NCBI GenBank assembly: GCA_002171615.1
Contig: NHEF01000014.1
Location: 80,974 to 144,973, forward strand
DNA from: Gammaproteobacteria bacterium TMED78
GTDB lineage: Bacteria; Pseudomonadota; Gammaproteobacteria; Steroidobacterales; Rariloculaceae
Direction: 5' to 3'
Length of the DNA: 64,000 bases
The notes beneath the pieces are model-generated. The model was not told where the DNA came from. It saw nothing but the letters and a program-made list of their open reading frames with translations, and did no database searches. This document shows positions 8,616-17,437 of this stretch, piece by piece. Numbering within the stretch: the first letter of the stretch is position 1; the number at the start of each line of letters is the position of its first letter. A program made the translations under genes and the position numbers.

Positions 8616-9518
8616 ATGAGAAAAAAACAATCAATACTTGTTTCTACTGAGAATGGAGGCTTAGGTAATAGGCTAAAATCTTGGGTATCAGTAATGCGAA
8701 TGACCGATCAAGCTTTAGTTTATTGGGAAACAAATAACTCAATGCCTGCAAATTTCTCTGAATTGTTTACCAATGAATGCGAAGTTAAGGCTCTATCTAA
8801 GGAGATGGCTACCCATAAATCATGGCTTTTATCGATTTTGCCAGAAGATGAGAAACTACTACCATATATGTTTTCAGCAGTTTGTTCTCCTACCCATCCT
8901 TTAATCCGCGGAATAGGAAAGGCGTATTGGCGGTTGTCAAAAAAAAATGATGATAAATATAGATACATGATATTTCCAAAAACTCATTCAAAAAAAATGG
9001 TAAGACCGGATGCTCGTCATATTGACATGGAATATGAAAGAATACCTCTGTATTTTAAAGAACTATATTCAAAGCTATTTCAAAAAATACAAGTTAATGA
9101 GGTTATAAAAAATATTTCTGACTCATGGTCTAGAGAAAATATTGAAGAAAATACAGTTGGTATACAGATAAGAACTTGGAGAGATTATCCATATAGGCAT
9201 AATAAGTATTATAAACCTTCTATTAAAAGACTAATTAAGCTTATAGAAAAAGAGGCTAATTGTAAGTTTCTAGTTGTTAGTGATAATGATGAGGTAGTCG
9301 ATTTTCTAATCAGCATGTTCGGCAAAGATAGGATATTATCATTTCCAAGAAAGACATCTCGCTCAGATAGCTGGAACTCTATTAGTGGGATTAAAGAAGA
9401 TTTGATTGATATGCTAATTTTATCGAAGACAAATAAAATATTTGCGAGCTATCTTAGTACATTTAGTGAATGTGCATGGTGGATTGGAGGAGCAAAGGCA
9501 ACAGTCACCGTCTTTTAG
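8616..9518 (+). CDS. Fucosyltransferase-like protein (GT23/NodZ-type fold), putative
   Basis: This is probably a glycosyltransferase of the alpha-1,6-fucosyltransferase (NodZ/FUT8)-like superfamily. It has an N-terminal GGLGNRL (about residues 14-20) typical of GDP-fucose-type transferases, and an IQIRTWRD motif at 183-190 that resembles the donor-binding arginine loop. Near the C-terminus there is a FASYLSTFSECAWW segment. I chose the ATG at 8616, since the open frame also permits a TTG at 8592 that has no ribosome-binding site. Neighbours are FkbM methyltransferase, AsnB and GT4 genes, and a GDP-L-fucose synthase gene lies at 46326. Together they make a fucose-type sugar plausible. Substrate and family are inferences. 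Confidence 0.6.
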   Translation: MRKKQSILVSTENGGLGNRLKSWVSVMRMTDQALVYWETNNSMPANFSELFTNECEVKALSKEMATHKSWLLSILPEDEKLLPYMFSAVCSPTHPLIRGIGKAYWRLSKKNDDKYRYMIFPKTHSKKMVRPDARHIDMEYERIPLYFKELYSKLFQKIQVNEVIKNISDSWSRENIEENTVGIQIRTWRDYPYRHNKYYKPSIKRLIKLIEKEANCKFLVVSDNDEVVDFLISMFGKDRILSFPRKTSRSDSWNSISGIKEDLIDMLILSKTNKIFASYLSTFSECAWWIGGAKATVTVF

Positions 9519-10318
9519 TTTTTGTACCAACACTTGGGTAAAGTAAGTGTCCTTCTTTTTGTGAGATTATCTCTATCTAGCTTATGAGGAAAGTTTTTTT
9601 CAGGGAACTTTTTCTTAAACCTATCGTTTCTTAAGAAAGTAAATTCTGCCACTCTCGGTATTTCTAAATTCTTAAATTTTATTGAACCACAATGATTATT
9701 TGGGTGAATATGGACTACAGTATGAGTTTGTAGTATTTTCTTAAATGCTTTTGAGGCCAGGTTATAGAATGGTTTATTTAGTAATTCATGGAGATAATGA
9801 AACTCAATAATAATGATTCTAAATTGCGAGAGTATTTTTGAAGAAGTGCTAGTAATCACCTCAAACTCTTCTCCTTCTATATCCATTTGTAATATAAGGT
9901 CATTTTTGTAGTTAGGTATTTTAGTCTTAACCCATTCATCAAGGGTAAGGCAGTTATTATTAGAAATGCTACTAATGAATTTTTTTGTAAAGTTAAAATT
10001 ATTATGTTTTTGTTTAGTTTCATCTACTGAATAATCAGCTAAAAATATGTTTATACCTAAGTTAGCTAAATCAAGTTCAAATCCTGATTCATTAGATACA
10101 CCAGGCGAGAAAGCATATCTTATATCTTGTAAATCATTTGGTATTAAGTAGCCACCATCACCTTCAGGTCCGAGCCTAATCAATTCAATACCAGAATTAA
10201 ACGGCTTAAGAGTTGAGATGAAATTTTCCAATTCATTATGATCAGTTCTATGGACAATATCTATCCCTAAATAATGAATAAATCTAAGTAATAGGTCTTT
10301 AATATATTTATTTCTCAA
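9515..10318 (-). CDS. FkbM-family SAM-dependent methyltransferase
   Basis: FkbM-family enzymes O-methylate sugars or polyketides; in glycan islands they usually cap polysaccharide residues. The 267-residue product shows the family hallmarks GPEGDGGYLIP near residue 50, a FSPGVSNESGFELDLA SAM-binding region, and LQMDIEGEEFEV, the characteristic D-I-E-G-x-E motif. The start overlaps the end of the upstream asnB by 11 nt, so the two are co-transcribed. The 3' end overlaps the convergent fucosyltransferase-like gene by 4 nt. There is no signal peptide. The acceptor sugar cannot be predicted. Confidence 0.85.
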   Translation of the reverse strand: MRNKYIKDLLLRFIHYLGIDIVHRTDHNELENFISTLKPFNSGIELIRLGPEGDGGYLIPNDLQDIRYAFSPGVSNESGFELDLANLGINIFLADYSVDETKQKHNNFNFTKKFISSISNNNCLTLDEWVKTKIPNYKNDLILQMDIEGEEFEVITSTSSKILSQFRIIIIEFHYLHELLNKPFYNLASKAFKKILQTHTVVHIHPNNHCGSIKFKNLEIPRVAEFTFLRNDRFKKKFPEKNFPHKLDRDNLTKRRTLTLPKCWYKN

Positions 10319-12050
10319 AATTTATCCCTTCCCGTAAATTTTTATATAAATTCTCTTGTAAATATTTACCTTCATTAATACCTCTTAAGTAGTAACTAGG
10401 TAAACCAAACCCTTGTTTTTTTCTATCTAGAATTTGATTTGATAAAGTATCTCTATAGGCTTCTTTAAAAATACCTTTGGGTTGATTTTTGTAGTATCTA
10501 ATATTTTCTGGCATAGAGAAAGAAAACTCAATTATATCTCTAGACAATAGAGGAACTCTTGCTTCTAAAGAGACTGCCATAGTCGTTCTATCAACTTTTG
10601 TAAGTATCATACCTGGTAAATATGTATGAAAATCAAGAAATTGCAGTCTAGTTTTTATGGGTAGGTTTTTATCCCAAAAAGCCTTATAAAACCACCAATC
10701 ATCATAGTCTTCAGGAACTCCTAACTCTTTTGCATAAGTTAATTTAGATGATTTCGTCATTCCCGACATAACTATAGACCATAAATTCAAGTCTTTATTA
10801 AAAATCATCTCAAGGTTTGTCATCAATTTATTAATAAGTTTTTCATGATTAAAAACTTTTTTTATTTTATTTGTCATATTATTAAAATTTTTTCCTAAGG
10901 AAGGAAATTTATTATAGCGAATATATCTAGGATAAGTTCTGTAACCTCCAAAAATCTCATCGCCTCCATCGCCTGTCAAAACGACTTTTACATTTTCTCT
11001 AGCTAATTTAGATACTAAAAAAGTTGGCACGGCAGATTCATCAGCAAATGGTTCATCAAACCATTTATTTAAGCTAGGCAAGAGATTTATTGTATTTTTT
11101 TGGGATAGTATTTTTTCATGATGTTTCGTTCTAAACTGCTGTGCTACTATTCTTGAGTATTTAGTTTCTGATACTTTATCTGATTCAAATCCTATTGAAA
11201 AAGTTGAGATATTTTTTTCTAATGAGGAGCCTACGGCTGTTACGATGCTTGAGTCAACTCCTCCAGATAAGAAAAAACCAAGTGGAACATCGGAAATCAT
11301 TTGGTCACTAATTGAGCTAGTTATTAAATGCCTTAGCTCTTCACAATAGTCTTCTATATTTCTTTTTTTTCTATTTACCTCACATTGTAGATGCCAATAT
11401 TTCTTAGGCGTAGTTATTCTATTATTAGAAGGATCAAACTCAATAAAATGAGCTGGAGGGAGCTTATAGCAATTTTTATATAAAGTTTTAGGATCAGGTA
11501 TATATTTATATCCTAGAAAATCATATAAAGCAGTATTGTCTATTTGTAAGTTTTCATTTTCTAGTAGAGCCTCTAGGCCTTTTAATTCAGATGAAAATGC
11601 AAATTTTGACCCGTTATAATAATAATATAATGGTTTTATACCTGGCCTATCTCTATAAAGCTTAAGTTTGCTAATTTTTTCGTCCCATATAGCTATAGCA
11701 AACATACCATCTAAATAGCTAATAAAATTATCTTTCCATTCAGAATAGGCATTTAAAATAACTTCTGTATCAGAATTTGTATAAAATTTTTGACCAAGAG
11801 ATTCAAGCTGCTTTCTGATTTTTTGGTATCCATATATCTCACCATTAAAAACTAACCATATAGAACGGTCTTTGGAATACATTGGTTGGTTAGCTTTTAT
11901 ACTAAGATCAATAATAGAAAGCCGTCTAAAACCAACTTTTACCTTACCATCTAAAGAAAGCTTATCTGCATCAGGACCTCTATGACTAATAGTGTTGAGT
12001 GCCGATCTATAATCCCAATTAGCTTCAGTACCACCTAAAAAACCACACAC
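10308..12050 (-). CDS. asnB: Glutamine-hydrolysing asparagine synthetase-like amidotransferase
   Basis: The enzyme hydrolyses glutamine and passes ammonia to an adenylated carboxylate. The N-terminal Ntn glutaminase begins MCGFLGG, with C2 as nucleophile, then RGPD at 24-27 and NGEIY around 69-73. The C-terminal ATP-pyrophosphatase domain carries SGGVDSS at 262-268 and VLTGDGGDEIFGGY later. The 580-residue length is usual for the AsnB group found in surface-polysaccharide loci. There, homologues amidate uronic acids or other carboxylated sugars rather than making free asparagine. Its coupling to an FkbM methyltransferase supports a glycan-modifying role, but ordinary asparagine synthesis cannot be excluded. 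Confidence 0.9.
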   Translation of the reverse strand: MCGFLGGTEANWDYRSALNTISHRGPDADKLSLDGKVKVGFRRLSIIDLSIKANQPMYSKDRSIWLVFNGEIYGYQKIRKQLESLGQKFYTNSDTEVILNAYSEWKDNFISYLDGMFAIAIWDEKISKLKLYRDRPGIKPLYYYYNGSKFAFSSELKGLEALLENENLQIDNTALYDFLGYKYIPDPKTLYKNCYKLPPAHFIEFDPSNNRITTPKKYWHLQCEVNRKKRNIEDYCEELRHLITSSISDQMISDVPLGFFLSGGVDSSIVTAVGSSLEKNISTFSIGFESDKVSETKYSRIVAQQFRTKHHEKILSQKNTINLLPSLNKWFDEPFADESAVPTFLVSKLARENVKVVLTGDGGDEIFGGYRTYPRYIRYNKFPSLGKNFNNMTNKIKKVFNHEKLINKLMTNLEMIFNKDLNLWSIVMSGMTKSSKLTYAKELGVPEDYDDWWFYKAFWDKNLPIKTRLQFLDFHTYLPGMILTKVDRTTMAVSLEARVPLLSRDIIEFSFSMPENIRYYKNQPKGIFKEAYRDTLSNQILDRKKQGFGLPSYYLRGINEGKYLQENLYKNLREGINFEK

Positions 12051-12168
12051 TTTTTATCCTTTCCATATACCTTAAATGCTTAATTCTATATATTAAATAT
12101 AAAAATTTCATTTATTCAATTAATAATTATATAAACTTATAAATCTTTTTTTATGTATTATTAGCTTT
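12051..12168. promoter_or_regulatory. Divergent AT-rich spacer between asnB and the GT4 gene
   Basis: Both flanking genes point away from this region, so each needs a promoter here. It is nearly pure A/T, with many possible -10 boxes and no distinctive operator. On the minus strand AAAAGGATAAAAAG just upstream of the asnB ATG supplies a Shine-Dalgarno site. Confidence 0.3.
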
Positions 12169-13230
12169 ATGTTTAAATTAACGCATATAAATGTATCAAG
12201 AGGTTATAGGGGGGGAGAGCGCCAGACTGAACTTCTTGTTAGAGAATTAGATAGTTTTCCTATAAAGCAGACTCTAGTTGCTAGAAAGAATCAACCGCTA
12301 TCAAGAAGATTAAATGATCTAGATATCAATATTATTGAAAATAATGGAGACCCTTTTTCAGTATTTTTCGCTTCAAGAAATTCTGATTTGATACATTGCC
12401 ATGAAGGAAGAAGTCCATATGGAGCATATTTAACTAAATTTTTTTTAAATAAGCCCTACATAGTAACTAGAAGAGTTGATAATCCAATAAGATCTAATAT
12501 CTTTTCTCATGGAGTTTATAGAGGTGCATCTTCTGTGGTTTGTGTTGCTAATAAAGTTGCTAGCATAGTTAATAATTATGATAGTAATGTCAGAACAGAG
12601 GTAGTTCATAGTTGTGGTAGTGATTTATTTGTTAATAAAGATAATGTTATAAAAATTAGAAATAAGCACATAGAAAAATTTTTAGTTGGCCATGTTGGGG
12701 CCTTAGATAATAACCAAAAGAGGCAAGAATATCTTATAAGCATAGCAAGAGATATTAGTAATGATTTTCCAGACATACATTTTTTATTTGTTGGAGGAGG
12801 AGATGATGAATCTTACTTAAGAGATCTCTCAAGTGGTTTAAAAAATATAACTTTTACTGGATTTGTAGATAATGTTGGAGATTATTTAGCTGCTTTTGAT
12901 TTATTCGTCTTGCCTTCAAGAAGAGAGGGAGTAGGAAGTATACTTATAGATGCTATGCAAAAATCGCTACCTATAATAGCTTCAGATGTAGGCGGCGTTT
13001 CTGAAATAATTAAAGATGGAATAAACGGTTTTTTAGTAAAAGAAGGAGATATAGAAGATATAAAGAAAAAAATTATTTTATTAAAAGAAAATAAGAAAAT
13101 TAGATCTGATATGGGTAAAAGAGGAAAAAAATTATCAGAAAAAATGCATTCTAAAGATATGTGCTCTAAGTATATTAATATATATAGTAAAGCTAATACA
13201 AAGACTAAGTTTCCAAAAGTTAGTGAATGA
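12169..13230 (+). CDS. Glycosyltransferase family 4 protein
   Basis: This is a GT-B-fold glycosyltransferase that probably adds a sugar to lipopolysaccharide core or another surface glycan at the cytoplasmic face of the inner membrane. The N-terminal acceptor domain shows RGYRGGERQTE, typical of GT4 enzymes. The C-terminal nucleotide-sugar domain has VGHVGALDNNQKRQEYLI, then FVGGG, FTGFVDNV and LPSRREGVGSILIDAM. It ends with a PIIASDVGGVSEII loop and GFLVKEGD. There is no transmembrane segment. It is the only plus-strand glycosyltransferase downstream of the divergent asnB promoter region. Donor and acceptor sugars are unknown. Confidence 0.88.
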   Translation: MFKLTHINVSRGYRGGERQTELLVRELDSFPIKQTLVARKNQPLSRRLNDLDINIIENNGDPFSVFFASRNSDLIHCHEGRSPYGAYLTKFFLNKPYIVTRRVDNPIRSNIFSHGVYRGASSVVCVANKVASIVNNYDSNVRTEVVHSCGSDLFVNKDNVIKIRNKHIEKFLVGHVGALDNNQKRQEYLISIARDISNDFPDIHFLFVGGGDDESYLRDLSSGLKNITFTGFVDNVGDYLAAFDLFVLPSRREGVGSILIDAMQKSLPIIASDVGGVSEIIKDGINGFLVKEGDIEDIKKKIILLKENKKIRSDMGKRGKKLSEKMHSKDMCSKYINIYSKANTKTKFPKVSE

Positions 13231-13294
13231 AAAAGTAAATCTGTATTAATTTAAAAATAAAAGAATATCACTTATATTTTTTATAGTCTTGATT

Positions 13295-14383
13295 TTAAAC
13301 ATTAAATCTAAAGTGGATTATATCTCCATCATTAACTTTATATTCTTTCCCCTCTAACCTTAATTTTCCAGCTTCTTTTGCCCCAGCTTCACCATTCAGA
13401 GTTATGAAATCTTCATAGCTAATTACCTCTGCCTTTATGAAACCCTTTTGGAAGTCTGTGTGAATTATCCCTGCAGCATCAAAAGCGCTCGAATTTTTTT
13501 TTATAGCCCAAGCTTTTGTTTCTTTAGGGCCAGCTGTATAAAAAGTTTGTAAGCCAAGGAGATCATAAGCGGTCCTGATCATCTTACTAAGCCCCGATTC
13601 TTCTATCCCTAATTCTTTCATTAGAGCTTCTCTGTCATTAGAATCAAGCTGAGCTAGTTCTGATTCTAATCTTGCACAAATTTTAATTTTATTTAAATTT
13701 AATCCTTCACCTATAGCTACACTAATGGATTTGAAATTATCTGGAGATATTTCTTCATTAGTATTTTGAACATACATCATTGGTTTGGCTGTTATAAGAT
13801 TTAGCTGCTTTATTAATAAAAGATCTTCATCTATAAATTTTATATTTCTTATAGGGGTTTCTTTTTCTAATTGACAGAGCAGTTCTTGCAATAATTTATA
13901 CCATTTTGTCGCCTCTTTGTTACCAGATTTAATTTTTTTTTCTGCTTTGATTAATGATTTATTTACTGAATCGATATCAGCAAGCAATAGCTCAGTATTA
14001 ATTGTTTCAATATCATTATTCGGATTAATTTCTCCAGATACATGCGAAATATTTTTATCACTAAAATACCTAACTAAATGAATAATAGCGTCTGTTTCTC
14101 TTATGTGAGATAGAAATTTATTTCCCAACCCTTCACCTTCTGATGCCCCAGAGACGAGGCCGGCAATATCTACAAACTCTATATATGTAGGTATTAAATT
14201 ATTAGATTTAACTATTTCTGATATTTTATTAAGCCTTAAATCAGGAACCTGGACGATTCCAATATTAGGATCTATAGTGCAGAATGGATAGTTTTCTGCT
14301 GGGATTGAAGACTCAGTAAGAGCATTAAAAAGAGTAGACTTACCTACATTAGGTAAACCAACTATTCCACATTTTATATTCAA
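13295..14383 (-). CDS. ychF: Redox/ribosome-associated GTPase (ATPase) YchF/OLA1
   Basis: YchF is a universally conserved Obg-family P-loop protein that prefers ATP, binds ribosomes and modulates stress responses. The 362-residue product has the usual length. It has the P-loop GLPNVGKST at about residues 8-16 and the switch region [20 protein letters not shown]. In place of the G4 NKxD there is the family-specific VQNTNEE. It ends in a TGS domain containing [15 protein letters not shown] and [10 protein letters not shown]. It follows pth by 33 nt in the conserved prs-rplY-pth-ychF order. Identification is secure. Confidence 0.97.
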   Translation of the reverse strand: MNIKCGIVGLPNVGKSTLFNALTESSIPAENYPFCTIDPNIGIVQVPDLRLNKISEIVKSNNLIPTYIEFVDIAGLVSGASEGEGLGNKFLSHIRETDAIIHLVRYFSDKNISHVSGEINPNNDIETINTELLLADIDSVNKSLIKAEKKIKSGNKEATKWYKLLQELLCQLEKETPIRNIKFIDEDLLLIKQLNLITAKPMMYVQNTNEEISPDNFKSISVAIGEGLNLNKIKICARLESELAQLDSNDREALMKELGIEESGLSKMIRTAYDLLGLQTFYTAGPKETKAWAIKKNSSAFDAAGIIHTDFQKGFIKAEVISYEDFITLNGEAGAKEAGKLRLEGKEYKVNDGDIIHFRFNV

Positions 14384-14416
14384 GTAAGCTTAACCATATT
14401 TGGTAACATATTATCC

Positions 14417-15001
14417 CTAATTCTTGTTATGTAGTTTATTAATTGCATAATCAGAGCCTTTTGTAAGAAAGCAATGTAAGATTGAGACTGAGAATTCTAT
14501 AGTACTGTTAATAGAAGATATTTCTTCGTCATTCATCTTGCCAAGGACATGATTAGTGACTTTATCTTTATCATTATTACCTGGATGGCCGATTCCTAAT
14601 CTTAATCTCCAAAAATCTTTACCTACTTGATTGATAATATCTCTAACACCATTATGGCCACCATGGCCACCAGAGAATTTTAATTTAGATATGCCTATTG
14701 GAAGATCTAAATCATCATGAACAATTAAAATATTTTCTGGTTTAATTTTATAGTAGGATGCTACTGAAAAGACAGATTTTCCACTATTATTCATGTAATT
14801 TAGAGGCTTCAGTAAAAAAATTTTTCTTGATTCAATATAAATATCTGTAATCTCTCCTTCAAATCTTTTTTCTAGTAATAAATTTTTATTAAAGGCTTTT
14901 GATAGGTAGTTGGTAAAGTTAAATCCAACATTGTGTCTAGTATTTGAATATTCTTCTTCAGGATTCCCTAGTCCAGCGATTAGACTAATAAATTCTTTCA
15001 T
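14417..15001 (-). CDS. pth: Peptidyl-tRNA hydrolase
   Basis: Pth cleaves the ester bond of peptidyl-tRNAs released during abortive translation and so recycles tRNA. The 194-residue product carries GLGNPEEEYSNTRHNVG, in which H23 is the catalytic base. The substrate-binding LKPLNYMNNSG is followed by VHDDLDLPIG and GGHGGHNGVRDI, then LRLGIGHPG. It lies 20 nt after rplY, the order seen across gammaproteobacteria. Length and motifs are all normal. Confidence 0.97.
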   Translation of the reverse strand: MKEFISLIAGLGNPEEEYSNTRHNVGFNFTNYLSKAFNKNLLLEKRFEGEITDIYIESRKIFLLKPLNYMNNSGKSVFSVASYYKIKPENILIVHDDLDLPIGISKLKFSGGHGGHNGVRDIINQVGKDFWRLRLGIGHPGNNDKDKVTNHVLGKMNDEEISSINSTIEFSVSILHCFLTKGSDYAINKLHNKN

Positions 15002-15021
15002 ATTACTATTTTATCGTATAT

Positions 15022-15705
15022 TTATTCTGATGAAGTTTCATCATCTGGTGTACCTTCGTCAGCAGGAGATTCGCTATCATCAGTTTCTTGGACTACATCA
15101 TCTTCGATAATTTCCTCTTCTTCTCTTCTTGGAGGATTGATTGAGACAACGGCATTATTTTGTTCAATCATAATTGTGTTTAGCTCCACCCCCTCAGGTA
15201 ACTTAAGGTCACTAATATATAAAGACTGATTAAGCTCTAGATTAGAAAGATCAATTTCTAGATATTCAGGAAGATTTTTCGGTAAGCATGATACTTCTAT
15301 ATCATTAAGGAGTTTTGAAATTTCACCACCTTGCATTTTTACACCTATTGCAACATCTTCTCCAAGGAAGCGAATAGGAACATTAAGAGATATTTTCTGG
15401 TCTTCTAAAATTCTTTGGAAATCCATATGAAGAATTTTTCTTTTAACAGGATGTCGATGTACATTTTTAACTACTACGGATTCCGAAGTATTATCTAGAT
15501 TAAGCTTTAGTATACTTGTATAAAAGGCATCATTTTCCATTTGGTTGATTAATTGATCATGGTTTAGAGATATTGTTTTCGGATCTGCACCGCCTCCATA
15601 AATTACTCCTGGCACAGAGCCTTTTCCTCGTATTCGCCTGCTATTTCCTTTTCCGGTAGCATTACGCGATTTTATAGTTAGCTCAAAACTAGTTTCAGTA
15701 TTCAT
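15022..15705 (-). CDS. rplY: 50S ribosomal protein L25/general stress protein Ctc
   Basis: L25 binds 5S rRNA in the central protuberance of the large subunit. This is the long Ctc-type form (227 residues). The N-terminal L25 domain (residues 4 to about 95, with RNATGKGNSRRIR and GVIYGGG) is followed by a C-terminal TL5-like beta domain to about 190. A very acidic tail rich in E, D, S and T follows, and such tails are common in this form. A good ribosome-binding site, AAGGAG, precedes the ATG on the minus strand. It sits between prs and pth, as expected from synteny. Confidence 0.96.
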   Translation of the reverse strand: MNTETSFELTIKSRNATGKGNSRRIRGKGSVPGVIYGGGADPKTISLNHDQLINQMENDAFYTSILKLNLDNTSESVVVKNVHRHPVKRKILHMDFQRILEDQKISLNVPIRFLGEDVAIGVKMQGGEISKLLNDIEVSCLPKNLPEYLEIDLSNLELNQSLYISDLKLPEGVELNTIMIEQNNAVVSINPPRREEEEIIEDDVVQETDDSESPADEGTPDDETSSE

Positions 15706-15744
15706 TAATAACTCCTTTTAGGCGCCGAATGATAACAGAGTTAG

Positions 15745-16698
15745 TTAGTCTAGGTACAGAGAACTTACTGATTCTCCATCCGATATTCTTCTAATTGTTT
15801 CAGCCAGAAGCTCTGCAACGCTCAATTGCTTAATTTTACTACAATTGCTAGCTTCTTTTGTAAGCGGAATAGTATCTGTAACCACCAGCTCATCTAATGG
15901 AGAGGACTGGATTTTTTCAATAGCGCTACCAGAAAGGACGGGATGTGTAATATAAGCAACTACTTTTTTCGCACCTTTTTCCTTCAATACTTTACTTGCT
16001 TCACATAAAGTACCTGCTGTATCAATAAGATCATCAACCATAACACAGGTTTTTCCCTTAACCTCTCCAATAATATTCATCACTTGTGTCGTATTAGCTT
16101 TTGGCCTTCTCTTATCAATTATTGCCAGACCAGCGTCATCTAGCCTTTTAGCTAGAGCTCTTGCACGGACTACGCCACCAATATCAGGTGAGACTACAAC
16201 AATATCTTCATATTTTTGTTTCCATACATCACCCAATAAAACTGGTGATGCGTAAACATTATCAACTGGGATGTCAAAAAATCCCTGTATTTGATCAGCA
16301 TGGAGATCGAGTGTGAGTAATCTATTGATCCCTGAGCTAGCAATTAGATTAGCTACTAATTTAGCTGTTATTGGTACTCTACTAGCCCGAGGTCTTCTAT
16401 CTTGTCTAGCAAATCCAAAATATGGAATAACAGCAGTTATTCTATTCGGAGAGGCTCTTTGGCATGCGTCTGCAATAACTAATAACTCCATTAAATTATC
16501 ATTACCAGGAGGGCAGGTAGGCTGAATTATAAATATATCTCTTCCCCTAATATTTTCCATAATCTCAAGATTAACCTCTCCATCGCTGAAGCGATCAACA
16601 AGAATTTTTCCAATTGGTAAGTGGAGGTTTTTAGCAATACTTTCTGCTAACTTTTTATGAGCATTACCTGAGAAAATAGTTATTAATTCAGTATTCAA
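15745..16698 (-). CDS. prs: Ribose-phosphate pyrophosphokinase (PRPP synthetase)
   Basis: Prs transfers pyrophosphate from ATP to ribose 5-phosphate, making PRPP for nucleotide, histidine, tryptophan and NAD synthesis. NadA and NadB, encoded at 47305-49898, feed the same NAD branch. The 317-residue length is standard for class I enzymes. Visible motifs are [10 protein letters not shown], the regulatory/ATP loop RQDRRPRAS and the KRRPKAN flexible loop. The PRPP-binding [13 protein letters not shown] is also present. tRNA-Gln lies just upstream on the same strand and rplY just downstream, matching the conserved gammaproteobacterial order. Confidence 0.98.
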   Translation of the reverse strand: MNTELITIFSGNAHKKLAESIAKNLHLPIGKILVDRFSDGEVNLEIMENIRGRDIFIIQPTCPPGNDNLMELLVIADACQRASPNRITAVIPYFGFARQDRRPRASRVPITAKLVANLIASSGINRLLTLDLHADQIQGFFDIPVDNVYASPVLLGDVWKQKYEDIVVVSPDIGGVVRARALAKRLDDAGLAIIDKRRPKANTTQVMNIIGEVKGKTCVMVDDLIDTAGTLCEASKVLKEKGAKKVVAYITHPVLSGSAIEKIQSSPLDELVVTDTIPLTKEASNCSKIKQLSVAELLAETIRRISDGESVSSLYLD

Positions 16699-16725
16699 TA
16701 TTAACTCCCATTAGCTTATTGGTTA

Positions 16726-16800
16726 TGGCTGGGGTGGCAGGATTCGAACCTGCGCATGACGGGATCAAAACCCGTTGCCTTACCGCTTGGCTACACCCCA
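16726..16800 (-). tRNA. tRNA-Gln (anticodon TTG)
   Basis: The reverse strand forms a 75-nt cloverleaf. It has acceptor TGGGGTG/CACCCCA, discriminator G, an encoded CCA, anticodon loop TTTTGAT with anticodon TTG, and T-stem GCAGG/CCTGC. The U1-A72 pair is typical of bacterial tRNA-Gln. Its position immediately upstream of prs is conserved in gammaproteobacteria. Confidence 0.97.
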
Positions 16801-16867
16801 TTTTTAATAAAATAATCTTCATTATTAACTATATTTTAATCTTCTTATCGGAAAAAGTTAATAAATA

Positions 16868-17437
16868 TTAGGGCCGGAAGCTATCAATTCGTAATTTAAT
16901 CTCATAATTATCATTAGTTAAGTTAATTTCCTTAGGTATTAAAACCTTACCAGTCAATTGATAGCTTTCATAGTTTACCGCCCAAGATCTTTGGTTTAAT
17001 TTACTAATATAGCCTTCTTCAGCTGTAATTATTTTGGAAGGGTAGTTAGGATCTTCTAGTCCTATTAACCAAAAATTGAAGCTTTCATAAACTTTAGCCC
17101 AAAAAAAAGCTTCTTGTGTTTGAAGATTATTATTATCAATTCTAGTAATTCTATTATCATCATGTAAGTAAATACCTTCATTTGAGATACTTAACTTAAT
17201 TGAATTTATCCCAAAAGGACCAAACATATATAAATTGATATCGTCTCCTAATTTCTCCCAAGAAAAGCTTGATCCTATATTTAGATTACTATTTTTTATA
17301 AGGAGTCTTCCATTTATTGTCCAATTATCTAATGAGCTCAGATATTTTTTTTTATCAAGAATAGAATTAGTATCATCAGTAGTTTTTATGCTTATACAGG
17401 AGGCTAATAATAAGCTAATAATTAAGATGTACTTCAT
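16868..17437 (-). CDS. lolB: Outer-membrane lipoprotein receptor LolB
   Basis: LolB receives lipoproteins from LolA and inserts them into the inner leaflet of the outer membrane. The 189-residue product has a lipoprotein signal with the lipobox LLASC (C14). A short linker follows, then a LolB-like half-barrel containing LDNWTINGRLLI, a GSSFSWEKLGDDI region and FGPFGINSIKL. Sequence identity to E. coli LolB is low, but the motif order and the locus, between tRNA-Gln/prs and prfA, fit. Its start overlaps the TPR lipoprotein gene by 4 nt. In relatives ispE lies between lolB and tRNA-Gln; here it is absent. Confidence 0.85.
   Translation of the reverse strand: MKYILIISLLLASCISIKTTDDTNSILDKKKYLSSLDNWTINGRLLIKNSNLNIGSSFSWEKLGDDINLYMFGPFGINSIKLSISNEGIYLHDDNRITRIDNNNLQTQEAFFWAKVYESFNFWLIGLEDPNYPSKIITAEEGYISKLNQRSWAVNYESYQLTGKVLIPKEINLTNDNYEIKLRIDSFRP

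Noticed and set aside
16313-16525. Plus-strand frame opposite prs
   Set aside because: Antisense shadow of the highly conserved prs gene, with no ribosome-binding site or family resemblance.
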